A model generated the notes under the pieces. That model worked only from the letters and a program-made list of their open reading frames with translations, had not been told where the DNA came from and made no database searches. Position numbers and translations under genes: made by a program. Below, piece by piece: positions 1 to 9,423 of a stretch of 64,000 bases of DNA (positions are counted from its first letter, which is position 1; each line of letters opens with the position of its first letter). The stretch comes from Nitrospiraceae bacterium (GTDB lineage: Bacteria > Nitrospirota > Nitrospiria > Nitrospirales > UBA2166): assembly GCA_002726235.1 (NCBI GenBank), contig PBSN01000025.1, forward strand, positions 8,608 to 72,607. Reading direction: 5' to 3'.

Positions 1-1323
1 GGCTCCGAGGGTGCCAAAGGTGATAATTTGCGCGACGTGGTCTTTCCCATACCGGTCAATCACATAGTTAATCACTTCCTCTCTGCGATCCATACAGAAG
101 TCCATGTCGATATCAGGCAGCGTGACACGCTCTGGATTCAAAAAACGTTCGAAGATAAGGTTATAGGTGAGTGGATCAATATCGGTGATTTGAAGCACAT
201 ATGCGACGAGGCTACCAGCGGCAGACCCTCGACCAGGCCCAACTGGAATATTCCTAGACCGAGCGAACTTGATGATATCCCAGACAATCAGGAAATATCC
301 GGCATACCCCATCGACGTGATGATGGCCAGTTCATCGGCAAGGCGCGCAAAATACACGGAGGGCGATTGTGTGCGAGAGGATTCGTGAAGACGTTTCTCT
401 AACCCTTTACGTGCGAGTTGTTCCAGATACTCTTCCCGTGTAAGCCCAGGAGGTGGATTATACTTGGGAAGGCGAGTGTGGGAAAAATCCAACTGCAAGT
501 CACATTGCTCACTAATGGCATAGGTGTTGTGAGTCGCCCCCGGAACGTCAGCAAACGCTGCAACCATTTCCTCAGGTGTTTTCAGATACAACTCATGCGT
601 GTGAAACCGCATACGATTGGGATCATTGACGGTCTTGCCGGTTTGAAGGCACAAAAGAATGTCGTGTGCTTTCGCGTCTTCCTTATTCAGGTAATGGCAA
701 TCATTCGTCCCCACCACGGGGATACCGAGGTTGCGATGAATGTCGAGCAAACCTCGATTGGCAATAGCCTGTTCAGGAAGCCCATTAGCTTGAATTTCTA
801 AGTAATAGCTGCCGTTGCCGAACAGATCTTGATACTGACCGGCCACTCGTGCGGCCTCTTTTGGGTTTTTCTGCCCAATTAAGTGAGGAACCTCTCCGCT
901 CAAGCATCCTGACAACCCGATAAGGCCGGTGTGGTGCTGACTCAGAAGCTCCTTATCGATTCGAGGTTTGTAGTAAAATCCGTCGAGATGTGACGCTGCA
1001 ACGAGTTTGATGAGATTATGATACCCGGTCTTATTTTTCGCGAGGAGTATAAGGTGATGGTATTCATTGTGTGCGAGATGCCCATTGCGATCAAATCGAC
1101 TTCCCGGAGCCATATATACTTCGCACCCAATAATCGGTTTGATCCCGACTCTTGTCGCCGTTTCGTAAAACGAAATTGCTCCAAACAGATTGCCATGGTC
1201 GGTGATAGCTATGGCAGGCATTCCATTCCGCTTCGCTTGTTGCGTCAATTGATCAATTTTTGCAGCACCGTCGAGGAGACTGTACTCAGTGTGCAGATGA
1301 AGGTGGACAAACTCAGAAGCCAT
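1..1323 (-). CDS. dnaE: DNA polymerase III alpha subunit, N-terminal part (cut by window edge)
   Basis: Replicative DNA polymerase catalytic subunit; the first 441 codons are present and the gene continues beyond position 1. The protein starts [19 protein letters not shown], the PHP-domain signature of DnaE, followed by ITDHGNLFG and [12 protein letters not shown]. The palm motif PDIDMDF lies around positions 98-118 (about residues 402-408), matching the two catalytic aspartates of the E. coli enzyme (D401/D403). [12 protein letters not shown] precedes it. The start is the ATG at 1323; its ribosome site is weak. This is DnaE-type, not PolC-type, because PHP leads directly into the palm with no exonuclease insert. 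The finger, beta-binding and OB domains lie outside the window. Confidence 0.96.
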   Translation of the reverse strand, partial: MASEFVHLHLHTEYSLLDGAAKIDQLTQQAKRNGMPAIAITDHGNLFGAISFYETATRVGIKPIIGCEVYMAPGSRFDRNGHLAHNEYHHLILLAKNKTGYHNLIKLVAASHLDGFYYKPRIDKELLSQHHTGLIGLSGCLSGEVPHLIGQKNPKEAARVAGQYQDLFGNGSYYLEIQANGLPEQAIANRGLLDIHRNLGIPVVGTNDCHYLNKEDAKAHDILLCLQTGKTVNDPNRMRFHTHELYLKTPEEMVAAFADVPGATHNTYAISEQCDLQLDFSHTRLPKYNPPPGLTREEYLEQLARKGLEKRLHESSRTQSPSVYFARLADELAIITSMGYAGYFLIVWDIIKFARSRNIPVGPGRGSAAGSLVAYVLQITDIDPLTYNLIFERFLNPERVTLPDIDMDFCMDRREEVINYVIDRYGKDHVAQIITFGTLGA

Positions 1324-1645
1324 TGTGCATACTTTCAGATGATGAGAATGAGAAGAATTGGTTCATTTTAACCAAAGACCATAGCTCCGGCAAGCGCCGA
1401 AATATTGACAAACATTAGGCGTGGGGTATCATGTGGTGCGTGTCAATTCTCTCCGTAGTGCATATATTGAAAAGTCCGCCGACGGCATCTCGACCCACGA
1501 TCGTACTCACGTATTCCGTGTACATTTCGCATGCTAACGATCCTGCGGCCTTGCAGGATAAGCCATTTTGAACACCCCGCATGTGACGAAATTTTAACGA
1601 TCCCACTGACGCATTCTCATCGCGAATTCGGAGCCGGATAACCAT
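1324..1645. other. Gene-free interval between divergent dnaE and nusG-like gene
   Basis: About 320 bp with no convincing coding region. It must hold the dnaE promoter (minus) and the plus-strand promoter listed separately at 1405. The plus promoter would leave a leader of about 200 nt before the nusG-like start, long for a simple mRNA. I recognise no riboswitch or tRNA in it. Confidence 0.5.
1405..1432 (+). promoter_or_regulatory. Sigma70-type promoter for the nusG-like gene
   Basis: TTGACA (1405-1410), 16 bp spacer, then TATCAT (1427-1432). The -35 box is perfect and the -10 box matches 5 of 6. It points toward the nusG-like gene and implies an untranslated leader of roughly 200 nt. Confidence 0.5.
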
Positions 1646-2152
1646 ATGATGGACGCACGCTGGTACGCCGTTTACACCCATGTGCAGAAAGAATGGGTTG
1701 CACGTGACCATCTCGAACGGCAAGGGTTCATGTCGTACCTCCCGGTGTATCACAAAATCATTCGCCACGCACGAAACGTACGAGAGGTCGAACGGCCTCT
1801 CTTTCCACGCTACCTGTTCGTTCGTGTCGCGCTTGAAGGGCGTGCCCATAACCCAATCCGCTCAACCATCGGAGTAAGTGAGATTGTCTGTCATGGAGAT
1901 GTTCCCATCCCCATTCCAAAGGAAATCATCGATTCCCTGAAGAGCAAAGAGGATCCCAAAGGCGTCATTGTGCTGGGAAATGCAATGGTATTCAAGAAAG
2001 GCGATCGAGTGCGTATCACGTCCGGCCAATTCGAGGGAATTGAAGCCATGTTTACTGAAATGAAGGATTCTGATCGTGTGGTCTTGCTATTGAGTATGCT
2101 GCATTCCTCATGGCGCGTGGTGGTCAAGACTGCCGAGGTGGAACGGGCATGA
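1646..2152 (+). CDS. NusG paralogue, RfaH-like transcription antiterminator
   Basis: A 168-residue protein with the NusG N-terminal fold (starts MMDARWYAVYTH, then an EWVARDHLERQGF segment) and a C-terminal KOW domain near residues 115-165 (KKGDRVRITSGQFEGIEAMF). The segment ERPLFPRYLFVRV and the C-terminal tail resemble E. coli RfaH more than housekeeping NusG, and the usual nusG neighbours (secE, rplK) are absent. Such specialised NusG proteins bind RNA polymerase at particular promoters' leader sequences and suppress pausing in long operons, often for polysaccharides. No such operon follows here, so its targets must be elsewhere. The double Met leaves two possible starts (1646, 1649). GGAG upstream supports this region as the start. 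Confidence 0.85.
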   Translation: MMDARWYAVYTHVQKEWVARDHLERQGFMSYLPVYHKIIRHARNVREVERPLFPRYLFVRVALEGRAHNPIRSTIGVSEIVCHGDVPIPIPKEIIDSLKSKEDPKGVIVLGNAMVFKKGDRVRITSGQFEGIEAMFTEMKDSDRVVLLLSMLHSSWRVVVKTAEVERA

Positions 2153-2533
2153 GATGTCTTCATAAACTAAACACAGAGCGACGAACAACCCTGCTGGATA
2201 CTCTGAAGACGAAGTTTGCTAGAAATACAATAGTACATTTGCTGGCCCCTAAGAATCGCTCATGGATGGAGTTGGATTTCACGATGTGGATCTTGAGGCG
2301 TATCGTGAACGATGCACCTATTCTCTTTCTACATCATGTCCTACAAGACATGTTGCTCTTCAGAAGAATGAGAATACGTGATGTTAATCCGTGACTTCGC
2401 GCCTTTCTAAACCGTGGCTAGCAATCAACACTAATACTCTCGCCATCCTTGTCCCTTGTTTTATTAACGGTTACAATTTTACTCGTGCCAGATTTCGATC
2501 CGCTATTCGCTCACTGAGGAAGATCCGTCCTGT
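2153..2533. other. Gene-free interval
   Basis: About 380 bp between the nusG-like gene and hspQ. A weak open frame from 2149 to 2394 has no recognisable motif or ribosome site and I do not call it. A 6-bp inverted repeat (CATGTC/GACATG, 2335-2352) lacks a following T-run, so it is not a convincing terminator. Confidence 0.4.
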
Positions 2534-2872
2534 ATGAAAAATGGAAATCATCACGTGTTCGATTCAAAAGCTCAGTTTTCCATCGGCCAGGTGATCCACC
2601 ACCGGCGTTCTCAGTATCGCGGTGTGATCGTCGACGTTGATCCAAACTTTCAACTCACGGATGAATGGTACGATGATGTCGCGTTGAGTCGACCGCCCAA
2701 AGACAAGCCGTGGTACCACGTCTTGGTCCACAATAGTGACCAGCTGACATATGTTGCTGAACGCCATCTCGAACCTGATCACAGTGGAGAACCGGTCAAT
2801 CACCCTTTTCTTCACCACTGCTTTGATATATTTGATAATGGCAGATATGACCGAAGTGGAGGTGTCAACTAA
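2534..2872 (+). CDS. hspQ: HspQ/YccV family hemimethylated-DNA-binding / heat-shock protein
   Basis: A 112-residue protein matching HspQ through its core: FSIGQVIHHRRSQYRGVIV, then DVDPNFQLTDEW, then KPWYHVLVHN and TYVAERHLEPD. In E. coli HspQ is a small soluble protein that modulates Lon specificity and DnaA stability; YccV was also described as binding hemimethylated oriC DNA. The IGQ..H....Y.GVV.D.DP and PWYHV motifs define the family. The start at 2534 gives a slightly longer N-terminus (about 13 extra residues) than the E. coli protein. It appears monocistronic, with 78 bp to the next start. Confidence 0.85.
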   Translation: MKNGNHHVFDSKAQFSIGQVIHHRRSQYRGVIVDVDPNFQLTDEWYDDVALSRPPKDKPWYHVLVHNSDQLTYVAERHLEPDHSGEPVNHPFLHHCFDIFDNGRYDRSGGVN

Positions 2873-2950
2873 CCTTCTTCAGCTCTCGCACACACCTCGG
2901 TGAAAAATAACCTAATTCCCATTCCGTGTTTTGGCATTGAAAGGACCGGC

Positions 2951-3283
2951 ATGAACTCGACAAAAAAGCAACGTGCGGCCTCCTCGATCATGCTCCTGCT
3001 TGCAGCTAGTGTCCTACTCAGCGCGTGCCTCGCTGTGGGAAAATCATTTCCGGACTATGCAGTGCCGGATATCAAGATTGGCAAAACAACCGAAAGTGAG
3101 ATTCGGAAATTGTTCGGGCCACCATGGCGAACGGGAATGGATGATGGGGACCGAACCTGGACATACGGTCACTACCAATACTCGCTGTTTCAGGCGGCAA
3201 AAACGGAGGATCTCGTCATTCGATTTGACAAGAACAAGGTGGTCAGCTCATACACATTTAACACGACAAATCCTACACCTTGA
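2951..3283 (+). CDS. Small lipoprotein, BamE/SmpA-like fold
   Basis: A 110-residue predicted lipoprotein. The start at 2951 is chosen because AAGGA lies 5 bases upstream and a clean signal peptide follows, with lipobox LLSAC. An upstream start at 2900 would bury the signal peptide. The mature region has the pattern IKIGKTTESEIRKLFGPPWRTG (here split: IKIGKTTESEIRKLFG, then PPWRTG), typical of the BamE/SmpA/OmlA fold in which a helix-turn motif precedes beta strands; the end is rich in Tyr and charged residues. Family members help assemble outer-membrane proteins or act as envelope stress proteins. Which one this is cannot be told from sequence alone. It sits 13 bp before a small conserved gene and glnS. 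Confidence 0.7.
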   Translation: MNSTKKQRAASSIMLLLAASVLLSACLAVGKSFPDYAVPDIKIGKTTESEIRKLFGPPWRTGMDDGDRTWTYGHYQYSLFQAAKTEDLVIRFDKNKVVSSYTFNTTNPTP

Positions 3284-3296
3284 TATCTGAGCTCAT

Positions 3297-3593
3297 ATGA
3301 CGTTGGACTTATTCAAAACCACGCTTGTCGATGATGCCCCTCCGCCCGAGATTGACCAAGCCCTTCTGGCACTCTGGCTAGAGGCTCGGGGGAATTGGGA
3401 TGAGGCCCATAAGATCATTCAAAATATGAATGGCCGGTCTGTGGCGTGGGCTCATGCCTATCTCCATCGGAAAGAGGGCGACCTCACCAATGCTGCCTAT
3501 TGGTACTCCCATGCCAGTCGCAACATCTCTGAGTTGTCCCTGGCCTGTGAATGGGAAGAGATTGCAAAAGCGTTCCTGCCTCGTACGAAGTAA
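3297..3593 (+). CDS. Small conserved hypothetical protein
   Basis: A 98-residue soluble protein with no signal peptide or membrane segment. It is mostly helical, with the pattern [19 protein letters not shown], then [20 protein letters not shown], resembling a pair of TPR/SEL1-like helices. I have seen proteins of this shape as conserved hypotheticals but know no assigned function. It begins 13 bp after the lipoprotein stop and ends 11 bp before the chosen glnS start, so the three genes are probably co-transcribed. Function not assigned. Confidence 0.65.
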   Translation: MTLDLFKTTLVDDAPPPEIDQALLALWLEARGNWDEAHKIIQNMNGRSVAWAHAYLHRKEGDLTNAAYWYSHASRNISELSLACEWEEIAKAFLPRTK

Positions 3594-3604
3594 TACACCC
3601 ACCA

Positions 3605-5320
3605 ATGACCTACCCCGATTCATCCCAACCGTCTGACTTCATTCGCGCCATCATTTCCGAAGACCTTAGAACCAACAAAAATGATGGAAGATTGGTGACC
3701 CGCTTTCCTCCAGAGCCCAATGGGTATCTGCATATCGGACACGCAAAATCGATTTTTCTAAATTTCGGCGTGGCGTCAGAATACAAAGGAGGCATCTGCA
3801 ATCTTCGATTTGATGACACCAATCCGTCCAAGGAAGATGTGAAATACGTTGAATCCATTAAGGAGGATGTGAGATGGCTGGGCTTTGATTGGAATGATCG
3901 CCTGTTCTATGCTTCAGACTATTTCGACACCCTCTACGACTACGCGGTTGAACTGATCAAGAAGGGCAAAGCATATGTCGATAGTTTGAACGCTGAAGAA
4001 ATTAGAGCATACCGTGGCACACTGACTGAACCAGGGAAAAATAGTCCGTGGAGAGATCGTTCTGTCGAAGAAAACTTAAAACTGTTTGAACGAATGCGTG
4101 CTGGCGAGTTTGATGAAGGAGCGCATGTCCTCCGAACCAAGATCGATATGGCTGCGCCGAATATAAACATGCGCGACCCTGCCCTCTATCGAATACTCAA
4201 GGTTCCACATCACCGGACTGGTGACAAGTGGCATATCTACCCCATGTACGACTTTACACACTGCCTTTCGGATTCTATTGAAGGAGTGACACATTCCCTC
4301 TGTACGTTAGAATTCCAGGATCATCGTCCATTGTATGACTGGGTGCTCGACGAGTTGGGCATTCAAAACCATCCGCAACAAATCGAATTTGCTCGCCTCA
4401 ACATCAGTTATACTGTCATGAGCAAGCGCATGCTCCATAAACTTGTAGATCGAGGCGATGTCTCGGGGTGGAATGACCCTCGGATGCCAACACTTCAGGG
4501 GTTACGGCGACGAGGCTATACCGCCAAGTCCATTCGGAACTTTTGCAATCGTATTGGAGTAGCCAAGCGAGATGCCGTAGTTGATATGGCACTACTAGAG
4601 CATTCCGTCCGCGAAGACCTTAATCAACATGCTCCGCGTGTGATGGCGGTATTGCACCCGCTCCGTCTGATCATCGAAAACTATCCGGAAAACCAAGTTG
4701 AAGAACTAGATGCGGCCAACCATCCAAATGATGAGACTATGGGCACACGAAAAATACTCTTCTCACGAGTGTTGTATGTTGACCAAGATGATTTTCGTGA
4801 AACTCCACCGAAAAAATTTTACCGTTTAACTCCTGGCCACGAAGTTCGCCTTCGCTATGCCTACTTGATCACCTGTGTTGGGGTGGTGAAAGATGAACAG
4901 ACAGGTCAAATCATTGAACTTCGCTGCACCTATGACCCCGCAACCCGTGGAGGATCATCGCCAGACGGACGAAAGGTGAAAGCCACCATTCATTGGGTAT
5001 CTGCGACCCATTCACTCCCTGCCGAAGTGCGCTTGTACGACCATCTCTTCGCAACATCCAATCCAAATGCTGTCGAGAGTGGTAAGGATTTCATCTCGAA
5101 CTTGAATCCTGCCTCCCTGAAAACGTTGCGAGATGCTCGAGTGGAACTAAGTCTGAAAGATGCAGTGCCAGGTACTCGCTACCAGTTCGAGCGACATGCC
5201 TATTTCTGTGTCGACCAGGTGGACTCATCCGACGACGCCCTCGTCTTTAACCGAACGGTAGCCCTCAGGGATACATGGGCAAAGGTCCAGCAGATACAAA
5301 CGAAGAGCGAAGACAAATAG
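3605..5320 (+). CDS. glnS: Glutaminyl-tRNA synthetase
   Basis: Class I aminoacyl-tRNA synthetase charging tRNA-Gln, 571 residues against about 554 in E. coli. The nucleotide-binding HIGH motif is in [15 protein letters not shown] near residue 40, and the KMSKS equivalent is VMSKRML near residue 275. GlnRS-specific features include FRFDDTNP-like ([12 protein letters not shown]) and the C-terminal anticodon-binding beta barrels. The start at 3605 ([12 protein letters not shown]) is preferred over an in-frame upstream codon at 3551, which would overlap the preceding gene by 43 bp and add a poorly folding N-terminus. Having GlnRS suggests direct charging rather than only the GatCAB route. Confidence 0.95.
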   Translation: MTYPDSSQPSDFIRAIISEDLRTNKNDGRLVTRFPPEPNGYLHIGHAKSIFLNFGVASEYKGGICNLRFDDTNPSKEDVKYVESIKEDVRWLGFDWNDRLFYASDYFDTLYDYAVELIKKGKAYVDSLNAEEIRAYRGTLTEPGKNSPWRDRSVEENLKLFERMRAGEFDEGAHVLRTKIDMAAPNINMRDPALYRILKVPHHRTGDKWHIYPMYDFTHCLSDSIEGVTHSLCTLEFQDHRPLYDWVLDELGIQNHPQQIEFARLNISYTVMSKRMLHKLVDRGDVSGWNDPRMPTLQGLRRRGYTAKSIRNFCNRIGVAKRDAVVDMALLEHSVREDLNQHAPRVMAVLHPLRLIIENYPENQVEELDAANHPNDETMGTRKILFSRVLYVDQDDFRETPPKKFYRLTPGHEVRLRYAYLITCVGVVKDEQTGQIIELRCTYDPATRGGSSPDGRKVKATIHWVSATHSLPAEVRLYDHLFATSNPNAVESGKDFISNLNPASLKTLRDARVELSLKDAVPGTRYQFERHAYFCVDQVDSSDDALVFNRTVALRDTWAKVQQIQTKSEDK

Positions 5321-5708
5321 CAACACTTTTACGGTTCCTTCCTAAACAAGTTTTTGATGATCTGGCACGCAACCTTCATCAACAATCCATATAGATTGTG
5401 AACACTGTTGAAACAGATACATGCGGAGAATACGTCATCCCTAGTCTGCTCAAGTCTAGCCGGGCAACAACCTTCATTTGCTCGCCGAAGAAAAACCAGA
5501 GGTTCGAAGGTCCACGAAAGATTAATGCACCTATTTTGCACGAATTTCAGGCCACGAAAAATTCTCCTCAGAAAGCCGGAGCCTCACGCATTTTTTTGGC
5601 AATGCCCATGACTTCCCAGTCAAACTCAGTTTCAATAGCACCGATCAGCGTCTCAGAACCCCGGCAACTTCCATGCCTTCCTCAAACTTGTTTCTGAACT
5701 GGTGCAAC
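5321..5708. other. Gene-free interval, convergent ends
   Basis: About 390 bp between the 3' ends of glnS (plus) and the DUF721 gene (minus). Short open frames occur on both strands but none has a start with a ribosome site or a recognisable family. No tRNA-like T-loop or strong hairpin with a T-run is visible. It could be decayed coding DNA, but I cannot name a parent gene. Confidence 0.4.
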
Positions 5709-6041
5709 CTAGGAGCGTGAGGGAGGCTGGAGTCCAAGTCGAAAGATAATGTCTTTTATAATGTTTTCATTCATGTTGTTCTCGATCTTCCGTATGAGCT
5801 CTGGCTTGAGAAAGGTAAGTTGCTGAAGCCACGCTGAACTATCCACCAACACGTAAAGTGTTCCGAACCGAATCGTATCCGGCCTAGCATGGCTTGATAT
5901 CGGTTCACCCACGATTTCGTCCCAACGGTCCTTGAGCGTGTATTCTCGCAATTTTCCCTCGAGGCCGCAATTCCGGATGAAGTGATTGACGGCAACCGAA
6001 AGCGGCGTGAAGGGAAACAGCATTTTTTTCGATTGCGTCAT
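5709..6041 (-). CDS. DUF721 (DciA-like) protein
   Basis: A 110-residue protein of the DUF721 family. The conserved stretch LKDRWDEIVGEPISSHARP is followed by RFGTLYVLVDSSAWLQQL, where the LxVxVxSSxWxxQL signature ends, then FLKPELIRKIENNM. Some members of this family (DciA) load the replicative helicase in bacteria lacking DnaC; others have no known role. The protein here has the KH-like core only, with no long extension. It lies downstream of radA on the same strand but 356 bp away, so co-transcription is uncertain. Confidence 0.8.
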   Translation of the reverse strand: MTQSKKMLFPFTPLSVAVNHFIRNCGLEGKLREYTLKDRWDEIVGEPISSHARPDTIRFGTLYVLVDSSAWLQQLTFLKPELIRKIENNMNENIIKDIIFRLGLQPPSRS

Positions 6042-6054
6042 CTATCCACTCGAA

Positions 6055-6201
6055 TTAAACACATCCGCTTGGCACGATTGCTCCGGTGGCATCCAGATTA
6101 TTCAGCCTTGAGGTTAGCTCACAAAATCTATTAGCTAGGATATTGAGAAGAAAGACAAGCGCACAGAGGAACGTGGCCACGGCCTCAACCGTATTTTCCA
6201 T
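6055..6201 (-). CDS. Doubtful small membrane ORF
   Basis: A 48-residue open frame (starts MENTVEAVATFL) ending 13 bp before the DUF721 start. It has one hydrophobic stretch of about 17 residues (VEAVATFLCALVFLLNI) and an AGGG six bases upstream of the ATG. No family is recognised, and the C-terminal half looks random. The rest of 6042-6397 shows nothing else I can support. I list it only because position, ribosome site and membrane segment agree; it may be noise. Confidence 0.2.
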   Translation of the reverse strand: MENTVEAVATFLCALVFLLNILANRFCELTSRLNNLDATGAIVPSGCV

Positions 6202-6397
6202 AAACAACCCTGCATGGGATGCGCCTCCTATTTTATTTAGATAATATCGCATAAAATGGTGAACATAATACGGCCAATCCTGCTTGATCGTTTGTCATGG
6301 GATTCATCTCTACTCCCGCAAAAAGTGTGCTAGGAAAATTGACCGCAGAAAACACGAGATAGCCGTTACTCACATAACGCTCGCAATATATCCTGCG

Positions 6398-7753
6398 TTA
6401 CAAGAAGAGAGCATCCTGGGCTTCTCCAACGTGTTTGACGCCTACCAATGCTATGTGCTGTTGATTCTCCAATAAACTAAGGTTCCCTTCAGGGAGCGCG
6501 CATCGTTTAAAGCCAAGTTTTGCCGCTTCCCTTATTCGAATATCGGCGGCGCTAACGGTTCTGATTTCCCCACCTAAGCCGACTTCTCCACACACCAAGG
6601 TCTTAGTATCAATCGGGAGCTCGCGGATGCTCGATATCACAGCCGCCACAATCCCTAAATCACTCGCCGTTTCGTCTATTCGCATTCCTCCAACCACGTT
6701 GATGTACACATCCTGCCCAGAAAGGCGTAGTCCAAGATGTTTCTCGAGTACTGCCAGCAAGATTGAAACTCGATTACTTTCCACGCCTGTAGCGACACGC
6801 TTAGGATTGGCGAAGTGCGTCGGTGCAACGAGGGCCTGAACCTCAACCAAGATAGGCCGGGTCCCCTCCATCATCGCAACCACCACTGATCCAGCGCTCT
6901 CACGCGACCGGTCTTCAAGAAATAGTGCCGATGGATTCCCAACCTCTTGGAGACCAGATTCGGTCATCTCAAATACACCAATCTCGTTGGTGGCTCCAAA
7001 ACGATTTTTCACAGCCCGAAGGATACGATGCGAATGACCACGAGCGCCTTCGAAGTACAAAACAGTATCAACAATGTGTTCCAGGAGCCGTGGTCCGGCA
7101 ATCGCACCTTCTTTCGTCACATGTCCGATGATAAACACCGGAATATCTCGTTGTTTTGCAAAGGCCATTAGTTGTGCCGCAACCTCTTGAACTTGAGTGA
7201 TGCTCCCCGGCGTGGAGGTCAGTTGCGTAGAAAAAGTAGTCTGAATAGAATCAACGACGATCGCGGCAGGATTAAGTTCTTGCGCCGATTGCAAAATGGA
7301 TTCAAGCTCCGTTTCAGAAAGCAGATAGAGAAACGCATTATCGATACCTAACCGATGCCCTCGCATCTTGACTTGAGTCGTCGACTCCTCGCCGGAAACA
7401 TAGAGAACTGCTGAACCTTCCTGAGAGAGCTGAGGAAGTGTTTGAAGGAGCAAGGTCGTTTTCCCGATACCTGGATCTCCCCCGACGAGCGTAACCGAAC
7501 CATACACCACTCCCCCGCCAAGCACTCGGTCAAACTCACTGATGCCGGTGAGGATTCTAGGCTCGACATTAAATTGCAAATCCCTAATGGGTACGGGTTT
7601 TGTCTCCAGATTACTTCTTCCTGATCCACGCCGGTGTGTCGTGGATATTGGCACCTCCTCTTTAAAGCTATTCCAGCTGGCACATTCCGGACACCGGCCA
7701 TGCCAACGCGGCGATTCATGGCCACATTGTTGACACCGAAATACCGCCTTCAT
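6398..7753 (-). CDS. radA: DNA repair ATPase RadA (Sms)
   Basis: RecA-family ATPase that promotes branch migration and processing of recombination intermediates; 451 residues, as expected (about 460 in E. coli). It has an N-terminal four-Cys zinc finger (CQQCGHESPRWHGRCPEC), Walker A GDPGIGKTT, the RadA-specific KNRFG motif (KNRFGATNEIG), and a C-terminal Lon-protease-like domain (VVGGMRIDETASDLGIVAA, CGEVGLGGEIR). The start at 7753 (MKAVFRCQQ) has AAGGG six bases upstream; longer in-frame starts at 7768 and 7873 add residues absent from the family. A 6-bp inverted repeat (6375-6400) spans the stop codon but lacks a T-run. Confidence 0.95.
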   Translation of the reverse strand: MKAVFRCQQCGHESPRWHGRCPECASWNSFKEEVPISTTHRRGSGRSNLETKPVPIRDLQFNVEPRILTGISEFDRVLGGGVVYGSVTLVGGDPGIGKTTLLLQTLPQLSQEGSAVLYVSGEESTTQVKMRGHRLGIDNAFLYLLSETELESILQSAQELNPAAIVVDSIQTTFSTQLTSTPGSITQVQEVAAQLMAFAKQRDIPVFIIGHVTKEGAIAGPRLLEHIVDTVLYFEGARGHSHRILRAVKNRFGATNEIGVFEMTESGLQEVGNPSALFLEDRSRESAGSVVVAMMEGTRPILVEVQALVAPTHFANPKRVATGVESNRVSILLAVLEKHLGLRLSGQDVYINVVGGMRIDETASDLGIVAAVISSIRELPIDTKTLVCGEVGLGGEIRTVSAADIRIREAAKLGFKRCALPEGNLSLLENQQHIALVGVKHVGEAQDALFL

Positions 7754-8158
7754 CTTCGCCCTTGACATGCTTTCAGAGTATGAGATGGATACCAGAAAAT
7801 CAAACACATCGGCGTTCTTCCATGCTGCACACACGCCATGAAACTGGACATAGCCCGTGAGTGTTCGATACAATCGCGTGGTTTATACTCTATATTTTTC
7901 AAATATGTGATGGTGCTATTTGCATTGCATATTTCCATCCCTAGCGGCCAGATATGAGAAATCCCATTCGTAATAAAGGCCGCTATCCGATACATAAGAA
8001 TGCGAATCGGCAACAAGCAGTGGTTTCTACCATAACCCGTTGCGGCTTGTTGGATACGAACTTTACTTTGTGGATGTCATGTTTGATCATTATGTTGACT
8101 CAACCGGCATACTTCGTTGCATCGCTCGCCACACCTGCCCTCAAATGTACCGTTGAAG
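7754..8158. other. Gene-free interval, divergent promoters expected
   Basis: About 400 bp between the divergent radA and TPR-lipoprotein starts. It should hold both promoters. I see no strong consensus boxes, no tRNA, and only motif-free open frames. Confidence 0.4.
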
Positions 8159-9337
8159 ATGCGATCCTTGGAGATTCCTAGCCTCACCACGCATCCCTAT
8201 GGTTTCCCTTCGTTTCTGCCTTGGATTCTTTTTACCGCCATAGCTTTCCTCGCTGCATGTGGAGGGACTGCTCCGTTTCAGAACCTGCCGGAGAAAGTCG
8301 TCAAGCAACCACAGTCTGAGGTTCTTGACCCTATAAAATTTGTCAATGGATCTCTGTGCGATAATGGGGATCAAGTTCTCAAGTCACTCGACAGCAATAC
8401 CCTGACAAGCACTTCATGGGGGGTAGGCCGTGAGGTTGTAGTATCGCTTCCGGTAGGATCCAAACAAAGCGAATTTCACCTCTTTCTTGATAACCGTGAC
8501 AAGCTCGTTGGAATCATCTCTATTACTCGTGACGGATTAGAACTTGGACCGTACCCGGAAATCCGTCGGTGGCTCACACAAACTAAGAAAACTGGCTTTA
8601 TTGTCGAATCGAATGTTGATACATCCGCCGAAGGGATACAACATGCCTCGTATCATCTGGAGCGAGGGGAAAAATACCTTCATAGCGTCGTAGCTTTATC
8701 CCGGACTGCTACACCCATCTTGTACATTGACTCAAGAGTGCTTCCGGGATTCGCAGGCATTCTAGCCGCCAACTCAAAGAGGTTTCTTCAACGCATTGAG
8801 GGCGTCGGCGCATCCACACTCGTAGAGGAACAGGAAGATTTTCTCGCGCTCCAGCAATTTGCTGGCGCGGAAATCGATCGGGTTGGGTTGTGTGATGATC
8901 CGAGTCCAGACCGTGCTGTGGAAGGATACCGAAACGCGCTCAAGATTGGATTTCAGAACACGCTTTATGAGGCCGAATCATATCACCGCACTGGGCTCGC
9001 CTATCGAGACCAAGAAAAATTTTCCCAAGCGATCGCGGCAATGCAAAAGTCGTTAAAAGTTCGTCCAGCCATCGCAGAGGTCCACCATCACATGGGAACC
9101 GTTTACGAGCGCATGAGTGACGCCAAGCGAGCCATTGAGTCCTATTTAACCGCTGTCAGGCTTCGGCCAAACTATCTAGTCGCACGATTTCACTTGGCAA
9201 CTGCGTATGTCGAGGTCGATCCAAAGAGGTCGATTCGAGAATTCGAAACATATCTCGCGCTGGCTGAAAACAGGAAACGTGAGCAAAATCGTCTCCAAAA
9301 AGCCAAAGAACACTTGATACGGTTAAAACAGAATTAG
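8159..9337 (+). CDS. TPR-repeat lipoprotein
   Basis: A 392-residue predicted envelope lipoprotein. The signal peptide ends in the lipobox FLAACGG around residue 34. The middle region (about residues 60-230) has no recognised domain. The C-terminus holds at least two to three tetratricopeptide repeats (about 275-380), for example SYHRTGLAYRDQEKFSQAI, VHHHMGTVYERMSDAKRAIE and ARFHLATAYVEVD, a protein-protein interaction scaffold. The ATG at 8159 gives a normal signal peptide; an in-frame TTG at 8117 would lengthen it unusually. It is transcribed alone. Binding partner unknown. Confidence 0.75.
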   Translation: MRSLEIPSLTTHPYGFPSFLPWILFTAIAFLAACGGTAPFQNLPEKVVKQPQSEVLDPIKFVNGSLCDNGDQVLKSLDSNTLTSTSWGVGREVVVSLPVGSKQSEFHLFLDNRDKLVGIISITRDGLELGPYPEIRRWLTQTKKTGFIVESNVDTSAEGIQHASYHLERGEKYLHSVVALSRTATPILYIDSRVLPGFAGILAANSKRFLQRIEGVGASTLVEEQEDFLALQQFAGAEIDRVGLCDDPSPDRAVEGYRNALKIGFQNTLYEAESYHRTGLAYRDQEKFSQAIAAMQKSLKVRPAIAEVHHHMGTVYERMSDAKRAIESYLTAVRLRPNYLVARFHLATAYVEVDPKRSIREFETYLALAENRKREQNRLQKAKEHLIRLKQN

Positions 9338-9423
9338 GAATCGCCACGAAACAACGAACCCAGTGACCTAAAACAATTGTGGAGTGAAACGTGGTTTTAC
9401 TGAGGGTAGCGTAGAACGTACTC

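Noticed and set aside
2335-2352. Inverted repeat CATGTC/GACATG as terminator
   Set aside because: Only 6 bp, no T-run, and not directly after a gene end.
2149-2394. Open frame of about 82 codons after the nusG-like gene
   Set aside because: It overlaps the nusG-like stop, has no ribosome site, no recognisable family, and a Leu/Arg/Phe-rich random appearance.
5321-5708. Remnant gene between glnS and DUF721
   Set aside because: Some frames give 20-30 residue stretches of protein-like sequence, but no family could be named.
7754-7873. Longer N-terminus for RadA starting at 7873
   Set aside because: RadA proteins start just before the zinc finger; the extra residues are non-conserved, and a good ribosome site lies before 7753.
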